Assembly: GCA_964036275.1 (NCBI GenBank)
Contig: OZ038433.1
Coordinates: forward strand, 22,067,985 to 22,131,984
From: Litoditis marina
Lineage: Eukaryota; Nematoda; Chromadorea; Rhabditida; Rhabditidae
Length of the DNA: 64,000 nt
Direction of reading: 5' to 3'
The notes beneath the pieces are model-generated. The model ran no database searches. It saw nothing but the letters and a program-made list of their open reading frames with translations, and was not told the origin of the DNA. The first letter of the stretch is position 1, and each line of letters opens with the position of its first letter. A program made the translations under genes and the position numbers. Of this stretch, positions 11,397 through 22,600 are shown in pieces.

Positions 11397-14280
11397 GCTG
11401 CAGAAGGGGGGTCATTATACAGGTTCAGAATGAAACAGGGCAGGAAATGGATTGTTTATTATAGAATTTCGGTCGTTAAGGCAAACCGCCAGTGTTTCCA
11501 GTTTTCATAAGCTTTCTCGAAAAAGGAAATGAGCTCAAAATACTGAATGAAGGCGAACACTTCTCGAAAACAGAACAAGTGAAACGATTTAGGAGGCTGT
11601 TTCTGAACGGTGAGACCGATATAAATTTTGTGAACAGTTTTTACATATCAAATTTGGCATTTGCATCAGGGGTGAAGAACATTCAACTACTGCTCCAAAT
11701 AGACGCAGTCAGTAGACAGACGTTGAAAAAGAAGGAATGGTGCATGTCATTAGAGGATAATTAGGTTCGGTCACGCAGATGAACACAAAAAGTTGGTCGA
11801 AATAGAATTTAGAATGGGACCCTCATAATCAGATTAGAAGGGCTGGGTTGTCCGTCTGCACATGCTTGGCAGGATCATTCAGATCGTTTTTCAAGAAAAG
11901 AACGTACAAAAAGTTGATAATTTTGATTTTCAAGACAATACTTAGTATTGCAGTGAATATTCTACGTGAAGTGTAATACAGCGACATAGGGACCGTGTTA
12001 TGTTGAGCGAAAATTTTGTTCTAATACGCTAGTACATTTTTTGGTCGACTTTTTCTACAATACTGGATTAGAATAGCTTCTAATACATGTCGGGTTGAAC
12101 GTTGCGATTTGACATTGATAAGTAAGTTTATGTGTTTCAGAATGAAAACCAAAAAGGGCGCCGACAGGAAATGAGAGCGTGGGCAATGATGAAACATTTT
12201 AGATAAGGTCAAACTTTGCTCTAGAGCAAAACTATTTGATTAGGTGAAATAAATAGAAGGCTGAATGAGGAATGATTCGAACGCTTTCAAATGAGATCAG
12301 TAGGTAGTTTTACAATTCTGAAGAAGAAAAAGCAAAGAGATAAGCTGGTGTGTCAATCACTATCAACAACGTACGTGACAGTTTTATGAAACTGATGTGC
12401 GGTCTATATGGGTGAAAAACCCAATATAGTGAGTGCCAAATTTATAAATTTCTGTCTCTCCCCGGAATCGCACCCGCGAGCAAAAGTTTCGTAGCAGGGC
12501 GCTAACCACTGCGCTATTGGAACACATAGCGGGCAAGCTTTGGAATCGATGACATGTGTGCGTACACAGCGGAAAGTGAGATATACAGTGCCCTCCCGCC
12601 TTTCCGTTGGCAACGACTATAAGTTAAGTTCTATCAAGGATTGCATGTGAGGAGATGCAGTCTAGATAATTTAACGCACATTGTTCAAACAAGTTAAAAT
12701 TTTAAAGACTATGAGAAAAGATGGTGAAGACAAGTTTGGTTAGACTCGGCTATTTAACTGCCCTCAGGCTGGGTGTTGAAATATGTGAACGGCTTGTCTT
12801 TGATATCCGCCCTCCCTCCCTCATATTACAGCGGTGCGGGGGGAACTTGACAATGAGTAATCTGTTGTGACGAACAGAAACTTCCAGAACAAACCATCAC
12901 AACTCAACAGGTACAAGGCGGCAAGTAAAGAGAACTGACTTCACCTTGGATACCGAATCTACGTGGTAGTTCACGCAATTCGACCGAAATGAAGAGGGAT
13001 CAAACTACAAAAACAAGGATAGATCCACATACACCGTGTGGGATTACTTTCGAAAGCGTGGACATGGCAGTGTGGAACTGAAAGTGAGAATCGGACGATT
13101 TTGATGAAGTTTCCGAATGCTCTTTTTACCCATAATGAGTTGAAAAAACAATAAAAATAATACGGAAAACGATAATTCAAGACTGAACACAATGTGACTT
13201 CTGAGCTTTTCTCAAAGACTGAATAGGGCACTCATTTTCGATAACAACTGAAATATGAAGTGGAAGCTTTTTACAATCTAAGTATAAGGTGAAAAGTTGC
13301 AGTTATTTTTCTCAAAGGAAAAGTGTAGAAATGATACTACCCAAAAGCAATAATGTTTGGTGATGAGTTTGGATTATATCCAGAATGAACTAATTGTTTT
13401 CTGCTCCTAGCCATTGAGACAAATTGTACTCTGGGCGAGGATAATCAATGTTGTTTACTCGAAAATATACGAAAATAGAACCAGAGAAATGAAATTTATA
13501 ATCTATCGTTCTCACAGCGAATTCAACGAATCCTGTCGCTCATTAGTATAAACGACGAAAAAGTATAGGATTTGCATGTAAATGAGTAGATTATTCAAAA
13601 TATTATACGCGCGAAACGCGAACTTCACCCAAAGCCCGGAATACTTTGTTTATATGTCCTAGCTTAGAGAAAAAAACAGTAAGATTGGTTTTTTTTCTTT
13701 GAAGAACTACCATATTCGAAGAAGTTTTCTACGCCATTTCCGAGAAACTAACACTTTTTGAACTTCAAACTTAGTGAAAATTTCCCAGAGAAAAAACTAG
13801 ACGTTTCTGGCTCGAAAAGGGGGTCATTTATCTCAGTGGGTGGCGCGTAGTCTTGCTGTTTATTGACAACTCTTTGAGTGGGAATTAATAGGTTGGAGAT
13901 CATGCAGGGTAATCTGTAAAAAACAGGAACCTGCAATCACCTACGAATCGTAAGATGGAACAGAGAAGAGTAGTACAATTATTTGGACGAAAACATATTG
14001 TGTCACAAGGACATTTTTGATGGAACTTGTGAAAGATCCCACTTAGAGTTGTTTTTGTTCACATCATTTCTTATGAAAACTGTTGAACAATGAACAAGTT
14101 GTCTCCAAAACGTGATGTCGGAAGAGTATTGAAGAGGTGTACAGTCAACGAAAGAGTCAATGCATGTTAAGAAACGTGAACAAACTAGCGGGTTACCTTG
14201 TTCTGACGTGTTTCGTTTGTTTCACGTGACTCATTCTTCGACTACGTGGCGGTCAGTGTTGGTCTAGGAGTGATTTATCC
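11397..14280. other. Upstream region of hsp-25-like gene
   Basis: No exons are supported. The area holds a tRNA-like SINE fragment (about 12404-12630) and AT-rich DNA. It should contain the promoter of the minus-strand sHSP gene, but no TATA box or heat-shock element array stood out. Confidence 0.4.
12404..12630 (-). repeat. tRNA-like SINE or tRNA pseudogene fragment
   Basis: On the minus strand there is an A-box-like TAGCGCAGTGGTTAGCGC (about 12505-12523) followed, about 30 nt on, by a B-box-like GGTGCGATTCC. The D-arm can pair (GCGC/GCGC), but the anticodon stem and acceptor stem do not, so it is not a functional tRNA. It is followed by AGAGACAGAAATTTATAAATTTGG and a small hairpin (TATATGGGT...ACCCAATATA). 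Confidence 0.5.
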
Positions 14281-17140
14281 TAGTAGTCTGTCATTCGCAT
14301 ATGGATATAAAAACGAAGTATAGAGAGAGAAGGAAAAAAGTAAGTACAAGAGAGAGAGAGAGTAAGCGAGAGAGACACATGTGGGAGCTGAGAGAGACTG
14401 GAAAAAGGATGGGCTCCGCTGGGTCCGTTCTCTTTTTTGGAGCTAATTCTGGTTGCAAACGGAGTGGAATGGCTTTCGTATACGAACACATCCTAGACTA
14501 GACGCAACTAGAAATCTTTTGTAAAACGCAAAGAAGATGATGCTTACTCCTTTTAACTGCTACACAATCAACTAAATCTTTAAAAGATTAGAAGTTAACT
14601 GAGTCCCCAAAGGGATGAAGGATATAGGAGGATGAAGTGCTGACATTCCTGAAGCAAGCCTGTACGCTGAGCGTTGCTCCCTCCCACTGTGCGTGTAGTT
14701 CGATCCTGTTGTTTCCGGTCGAAGTTCGAACACTCTGGTGGTGCCAAGTTCAAACTACAACTCAGATGTGCTCGTTCCCTCTGTGTCTTTTTTCTTCCGA
14801 ATCGTGAATCAAGAGCGACAGATATAAAAATTATATAACATTTATGACTCGTAATGTCGTATAGTGCACACCATTCCTACTGAGACTCCTACAGTAACCT
14901 TACAAACTTTCCGAAGGCTGTTGTGAAGCTGAAAATGACGTTCATAGAAAATGCTTTCGTATACGTACTCTACCTGAGAACGAGAAGGACGTACTAGAAT
15001 TCTCAACTTCTCCGATCAAAAGTAAGTGAGCGAAACGGTTCGGAAGTTCCGAAATCCTACTGTAGGAGTGTCAGCAGGAATGGAAAAGACTATAATCGTG
15101 AGATATGACTGTCAAAGAAACACCTGAAAAGTAAGTTATGCCTCAACAAGTATAAGAGAGAGCAATATTTATGAAACTGCTTGTCAACCAGAACCCCGGA
15201 GTTTTTTCGTTATAGAAATAGTAAAAAAGTGAGCGTTTAAGGCCCAAGCTAATCTAGGGTGGATAGATAGGTTATAAACGAAAAACAGCCGCTAGGTCTT
15301 GACAGATGTGGAAAGTGGAGGGTGGTATACCCTAGAGGGCGGCATATTATCTTCAGACCACACTTTTTCAGGGGAAATTGAGTAGACGGACGGGGGTAAA
15401 CAAAGATTAAGGTAGACTGATACTCCTACAGTAGGTATTCGAACTTTCCAATAACTTCGTCGAAAGCATTTTTGCTCAGAAACACAGTATTGAGGCGAAA
15501 ACTGCTGACCGTACTGACAACATAGTTGGAACGGATTAAATTTTTAACTATACTGAGGAGTCTCCGTAGGAATGAAAAAGACTACAGCTCAGGTTAAATG
15601 GACTCTGGACCGAAAGAGAGTTAGAGAAAGAGAGAGAGAGAGAGACAGATAGAGAGAGACAGAGAGAGAAAGAGTGGAGAAGAGAAATTGAAGAAAAAGA
15701 GAAAGAGAAAGAGAAATAGATATAAAGGGGATCGTAAACAGGGGTTATCTGGGCTTGAATGGACTCTTGAGACTGGATGTGGGTTTTTAGTGAGAAGAGT
15801 GGTAGGGAGCGATGTTCATTAGTGTTCGAGTGAAGTGGAATGGCAAACAGTTTGCAGAGACTAGACAGATAGAGAGACGATTGAGGGAAAGAGAGAAAAA
15901 GACATAGATGAAAAAAGGTAGATATGAAGAGAGAAAGGGAGGAGAGAGAGAGGAGTGATACAAAATAGAGAATGATGAGAAAGAGAAAGAGAAAGAGAGA
16001 GAGGGGGGAGGGCGGAGCGATACAGAAATAGGAAGTGATAAGAGAGAGAAACAAAGATAGAGAGGAGTGATGAGAGAGAGATACAGCGAGAGAGAGAGAG
16101 ATAGTGGAATGGTTCACAGAGACGGGAGAGATAGAGGGAAAATTGAATTAAGAATAAGGGGCATGATGATAAGGAGAAGAGACTAGGAGTGAGGGACATT
16201 GAAAGAGAGAGAAAGAGAAAGAATTGTGAGAAAGGAGACGGGAGAAGAATAAGAATTATATGAAAAAAAAACGAGAAAGAGGGAGAAAGAGGGAGATGGG
16301 GAGAGTCCAAGGGGAACCGGAACCGAAAAATATGAATAAATCTGAACTTCATGTAGACTGTGAACACATACTTCGAAAACACTTTCAAATTCTAAAGAAC
16401 AGTTGGGATGATCCGCCCTTCTTTTTGCTGAGATCAATGTGTCTATAAATAGCCTGGCTGTGTTCTCTGAATGTGTAGTTTTTCATATCCTTTGAACAGC
16501 CCAACATTTTCCAATACCAATTATAACTTTTTATGGAAGTCATACCTCCCTAGGTGGGACTTCAACGCTGAAAACACCAATTAAATCCCCCTCTCTCTAT
16601 TTCCCTTCATATCTATCTTTGAATGAAATGAATGAATTTATTACGCAAGTGTAGAGTGTGATAAAAAAAATACGATAAGGATACAAACAAATTTGAACAT
16701 GTGAAACAGTACGAATAAAACACGAAGAGATATAAATTTCTACTCTATGCCCCTCTCGTGCTTTTCTCTCTTCATGTGTGCTCCTCTCTCCTTTTCACTT
16801 TGTCTCAATCTTCCGCCCTCTCGCTCTATCCCTCTTTCTTCTCTCTACATCATTCTCTCTTTCCTCTCTTTCTCCATTTTCTCCATTTTCTTCTTTCTTT
16901 ATCTCACTCTCTATTTCCTTTTAATTTCTCTCCCCCTACTCTGATAACTCCCCTAACATCTAGTTCTGTAGGCTCCCCAATTGATTCCGCTCGACTTCTC
17001 TCATTTGTTGTCAATTTGCACCGTCAACCGGTACCCCCATTTCCCCGTTAGATAACGCTACAGTAACCACCAACAAAAGTACAATCTACTATCAGAACCA
17101 GCAGAGTACAACTTGTTTTCAATAAACATACTGTCGAAGT
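14281..17140. repeat. Purine tracts (GA)n and opposing pyrimidine tract
   Basis: GA-rich runs occur at about 14320-14400 and 15600-16310 on the plus strand (dominated by GAGAGA and GAAAGAGA). A CT-rich run follows at about 16745-16945. The long open frames here (189 and 175 codons on the minus strand) are made of Ser, Leu and Phe from CTCTCT/TTTCTC and have no exon borders, so they are composition artefacts. MITE copies lie at 14859-15094 and about 15415-15590. Confidence 0.75.
14859..15094. mobile_element. CTACAGTA MITE, partner of 7.3 kb copy
   Basis: The ends are GTATAGTGCACACCATTCCTA and CAGGAATGGAAAAGACTATA. Opposed CTCCTACAGTAACC and CCTACTGTAGGAG lie inside. It is the reverse complement of the 7300-7535 copy. 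Confidence 0.7.
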
Positions 17141-19694
17141 TCCGTTTTCTTACGTATAGTTCTTCTCAAAACAAATGGTGCAATGTGTTGTATTTTGTTC
17201 CTGTACCGTTTAAAGTTCAAAAGGACAGTTTGTGGTTTGATAGAAAACATTTTCTCCCTGGAAACAAGAAATAAAATTCAAACAGCCTGCTGTAGAGGTT
17301 TATATAGAGATCGAAACAGAAGTGATTTTCTCGAAAGTTCGTTGACAGGTCACCCCTTCCATTGCGTATCGATGTTTTCTGTAGAAAGAAGAAACAACTA
17401 CAGATTTCAGCTGGTGTCTCAGTCGTCGTGTGACCTTTCTGAACGTATCTCCGAAATAACCAGCACAGTTCTGATTCCACTCATAGAAGACCTATTCCGG
17501 TTCTCTCTGGTCATTCGTATCCAATTTATATGGTTATGTTGATTGGCGTTCCTCTTAATTCTAACGACCTTTCCCGAAACCCGGCACGCCAGATTGTACT
17601 CTGCACATGAGTACGTATGATACATCCCGGCACCTTCATCACATTCTGCGTCTCTTGGTTTTGTGCACTGTTTCGCGACAGTTGTATCATCCCTGTTTTT
17701 TTTCCACTTTGTTACCCTCAACATACGCTACTTTTTTTGCTCATACGTCGATCTTCGTGAACACGGCCTGCCTGTAGTAGTTTGGGAGAGTTTTCCCTAT
17801 TTCATTTCTATGTTCGAGAAAAAGAATCTATTTCAAACCACTGCGGTGCCATTCAGAACGCTTGGGACCTCTGTATCCTCTGTATCCAGCCTAAACACCA
17901 ACTCACATTTTGAATGAAAATTTAAAATGAAACACTCGTGCGGCTTTACTCAATTCCCGATCGATATGCCGCTTTTGTAGTTGAACGCGATGTCTCAGTC
18001 TGTCTGCATCTCATCGATCTCCACGGTCTCTCGCGTTCAGCTCAGTTGAACAAACTACGTGGAAAAAATTTCTTGTTGGTGGACAGTAGTGAATTACGTT
18101 ATTCCTTTCCAGGAAATTGGGGATGAAAGTAACATAAGAGTGCAGTTAATTCCAACCAAGGTTTGGAGAAGTTCATTTTTTGGTATGATGTTTTCGTTCA
18201 ATTCGTCTTTTTGTGCGCGCCTTTTTCGCGAAGTTCACCCCTCTCCGCGATAATTACCTCTTTTTCCTCTTTTTCGAGTACCCTCAACAATGTTGTGCGC
18301 TCGGTTAACACGAATTACTGGCAAAGTCATGATTGGAAACAACTTCGATTTGTCAAACATTGACGTGTGTATTCGTGACTCATGTTTGTTGGTTATAAGT
18401 AATTGTACCAGTCATATTGAAAGTCCTCTTCATTCGAGCACTGATTTTCTCGATTCCTGAATTCCGGTTACTTGCTCATATGGCCGATACAATTGAGCCT
18501 TATAGTGTTTTTCGAACTCAAGTAGTACGATAAATCATAACAGTGGCACATTTGACGTTTCACCGCGAGAACGTAGTTGTAATATCGAAGACTGCGAGTA
18601 GTCTTCGCAAATGTTTTTGTATACACATTCGATTACTTTTCCCTCCAAGAGAAATTTATATGGAAACTGTGCGCATTCCACGATGCTCAATTCATTTCAA
18701 AGAAGAGAGCGATACGATCTTTGGCTTCGTGCTCATTGTGAATGGAAGACAAGACCAGATGTGATACTCAGTTCCAAACGGAGCATCGCTTCGCGCGCTC
18801 CTTACAGTATGCGGCACATGTCAACATTTCAGTTTTGATATTTGATAGAGGTCTCCTACGTTCATGATTGTCTAGTAAAGTTTCAATGTTTGTGCGCGAG
18901 ACTTCAAAGAACGCGATCGGTCTACCGTAGTGTAGAGTTTGCTTCTAGGAGAGCGAGTGAATGTTTTTTATCCATCGCTTCACTTGCGTAATAAACTCAT
19001 TAATTCATTCAATACTGTACAACCGCTGTGTTTTTAGTTTGATCCAGTGATTCAAAAACTGTGTGAGGCTGACCAGATCGACAACTCACAACGCTTGTAT
19101 TGTACGCAATGTTGGACTATTTTTGCAAACTAGAAAACTGTTTTTTTTTCTTTTTCTGTGAAAAAACATTCAGAAAAATTTCCTGTACACTATAGGAGGG
19201 CACGTGTCAACGACTAGAACCATAACCGTGTTTGTTCATCTAGTTTTATTTTGTTTTCTAGCATTCTCTTGCCCTTTCTCTCCCCCTTCCCTGAAGTCAA
19301 ATGACAATTTACTCCTTATGTAAACTATGTGACACTACTCGCGTTTACACACCATTGTCACATTTTCAAACTGAAACCCTAGAGTGCGAATCCATCTTTT
19401 GAATATATTTCTTCATTTTTCAAATAATCAGTGGGTTTCTATTGTTACTATTCACTAGACTCAGTATTGTAACTTTGGTTGAAAACTCTTCTGTTTCATT
19501 TTTTTATAAACCTTTTAGTTTGAATAGAAAATATCATGGTAACTTTGTTTTGTTTGGCCGAGAGAATATTTACTGAAAACAAGCACTATTTGGAAACCTC
19601 AGAACACTTTTGCAGAGCTCGTCTGATCTACTATACATATAATTATCGATGTTGCAGATGTTGAGGTAATATGTGGGACCAGAAATGACAAATT
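17141..19694. other. Gene-poor region upstream of the channel gene
   Basis: Several open frames of 60-119 codons occur on the plus strand between 17183 and 18838, but none has a recognisable motif or paired splice borders and neighbouring frames overlap freely. I see no supported gene. The last part presumably holds the promoter of the ligand-gated channel starting at 19695. Confidence 0.4.
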
Positions 19695-22600
19695 ATGAGC
19701 ATCTCAATATTCTTTCATCTTCTTTCCACCGCTGTTTGGTTAGTTGCAATAGCTTGTTTTCCATTTCACAGATTTGGGGCAATAGACCAATTTTGTGGCA
19801 TAATTTCACGTCAAACAACACTAGCCAACATGACTGACTTCATCTGAAAATAGAATTAAAATCACGTCTTTGACTGGCGCTAAAACTTTCTTCCTAGATT
19901 AAAGTATGTGATTCCATCGCAGTTTATAGGGGTACAATATCGACAGAAGCGAACATTTACGGGTTTTTGTGCCGGGTTTGTAGTTTTACCCCGGCTCTAT
20001 TGCCGGTTGAATCAAAATTTCGATGTATTTGCTGCTCAAACTACAGTTTTAATCTGGTCCGTTCATTAATCGTCCGTTTCCAGTGTTTCTAGCCTGAATC
20101 TGGAAGAAAGAAACGAGCTCTCTCGTAAATTCAAGTACTATTTCTCGTCCGTTCGACCGTCTGCTCCGGAAAACTTCGTGGCCGACCAAAATGGAACTTT
20201 CTTCAATATTGATACCGAAATTCATCTACTGTCGTCTGTTATAAGAGAGGTGATTAAATAAGCAAAAATAGGTTAAATCAAATCAAGTTAATTAGAATGA
20301 AGTTATTAAACAAATGATTAAATGAATTAAAAGTAATAAATTCTATCTATGAATTTGATATTAACTAAGTTTAAAATAAAATACATCGTTTCGGCCTCAT
20401 CACCTTTATGATGTCTTAGGCTGAGTTCAAATTTCACAACACAATAGTACAAGTATCTTAGACATGTCTTTGTCTATCCATTATTTCTGCCGCATTGTTG
20501 GTTACGCTTCTTTGATTAATTGAAAAGAGTTTTAGTCACGTTTTCGCGAACTGAGCTGTATGCTCAAAACTGTATTGTTGTCATATCCCCATACACGAGA
20601 AAAGTTACAGAGGTTACCTAACTCAAACGTGCCCTCAATTCGTACGATCTCATGCAGTCCGTACAGTGGACGTTAGGCTAAGGTGTGTGGGTGTCGGTCG
20701 CCGGCCGTAGGCAAAATTTTCCATGAGATTGTAGAAAACATCAAAATTTTCATATAAATTGTCTATACAAAATTACAATTGCAGCGATCCCTGCACGTGG
20801 ACGCAGTTGTGTCCTTCAAATGGGTGGACGAGCGACTCGTGCATCGCGAGTTGTCCCAGAGAATAGAAATGCCCGACGAGTTCGTGCCCTGGTTGCCGCG
20901 CGCACGAACTGCCCCCGTCCCGCACAGTCAATCGATATTTCTCGACCCCTCTAGTGGCAGCATCACGTGGTATCACAGGTCAGTAGAAAAAAACTGGAAT
21001 ATTATTATCATGCACGTTTAGTGCATAGGCTTTTGTAATCAGTCAAATATATATCGCCGAAGTACGAAATAGCCCTGCCGAATCTATCAGAGCGCTCTAG
21101 AGCAGACCCCGGATTATTTTTTAACGAACGAAGTTGAAATCCTTTCTACAAGGTTTCGAAGGTTCTGATAAAAAGCCATAAAAGCCAATTCAATTATAAA
21201 CGAGCTTTTGGAGAAATAAACAGATAACAAAATTACAGATTGAAAGCATTCGTCACATGTACCACCCAGTCGTGGAAACATCCATTCGAACATTTCGTCT
21301 GCGAATTAGGAGTGGAAAATGTTGGCGGTGAGTTTCAAAACTTTTCGTTTTGAAATAGAAGTGTTCATCAATATCTTAAACGATCACAATCATCAATGAT
21401 AGAATGTAATGTTCATTGGAGACAATACAAAGTATCACAAATTGTACACTTCATCCTGCCCTATTTGTGAATTATGGTGTGTTTATAAGCCTTCGAAAAA
21501 TGACTATACGGGATGACCGAATCTTCGTTGTAATTTGATCTGCCTACACGTTGTACATTACGAAATTCAACGGAAAAGCAACGAGATTAGATCAAACTAC
21601 GAACACTGCGAGATAGTACATCATACTACATTCGCCGTATAGGCTTGATTTGGAAACAGTAGCACTAGCCATTTTTCCCGTCTCAATGTTTTTGTTTGAG
21701 AAGAAATTCTGATCGTGACAAGTTTGCGGGACCTGCGACCGGACATTCAGTTCAGCAATGTGGATGCAAAACTGGGTAGGAATGTTTTCGATTCATTGTT
21801 TCGAGTATAAATGTTATGAAACTATTGTCTGAGTTGATGAAGTAACCAGTTTGCAAGTCTGATAGCTATGGGGACATTCAAAGAAGGACAGTCAAAAACA
21901 ACACATAATGTTTTGTTCTGATGTACTGTTCACGTAGAAAAAACACAAAATCCCCTGAGTTCTACACTCCCTTGTTGCCCTGTTTGTTCGAATCAGATTT
22001 CAGTCGAAGTGTAGGCATCAAACTAGAACACTAGTCAAATCCCTCTAGAACAGTATTAATTTGAAAAATCACAGTTAAGTTAGGCCGGTGATGGTTTATC
22101 AAAAACGCTCGATGTTGCATGTGTGCCTATGGCGTGTTTCTGCCAAAAACGCACGTGAAACACGTTTTTTCCACGTTTTGTGAAGACTTTTCAATTAAAA
22201 CATTACTGTACTACACAGCTCCAAACGAACACTATCCTTCGGTATTCTTCAACTCCCAGTTCTCTTTCCAGCCCCGTACCCGTCGAGTTCTCTGCTTCTC
22301 TCATTTTACGGCGACTGGCAATCAGCCATCCTCTCCGTCTATCTCCCCTCTATTCTCGTTCTATTTCTTGTCTTTTTCGCCCAATGGAAACGACGAAAAG
22401 TCCAGGTTCTTGTGTCGACGGCCGCGCTGGTCTGTCTTCTGGTCATGGTACGTTCTTGGGGTTTTGGACCTGAATCTCATAGGGGCGTAAAAATAGGGCG
22501 GCCCACTTTTTAGGACGTAAAGTCCACTTTTTGGGGCGAAAGTCTACTTTTCGTTACGGAGGACGTATTTTCAGGGCGGAAGACGTATTTGTAAAGCGAA

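Noticed and set aside
15548..16437. Overlapping minus-strand frames of 189 and 175 codons
   Set aside because: They translate simple CT-rich sequence into Ser/Leu/Phe runs and lack exon borders or motifs; stop codons are avoided by composition.
17183..18838. Cluster of plus-strand frames of 60-119 codons as a gene
   Set aside because: Frames overlap in several phases, no domain is visible and no phase-consistent splice chain could be built.
22119..22490. 123- and 97-codon frames across the channel TM1-TM2 exon
   Set aside because: They are the two wrong frames of exon 22272-22447; the frame giving TM1 and TM2 is the third and agrees in phase with its neighbours.
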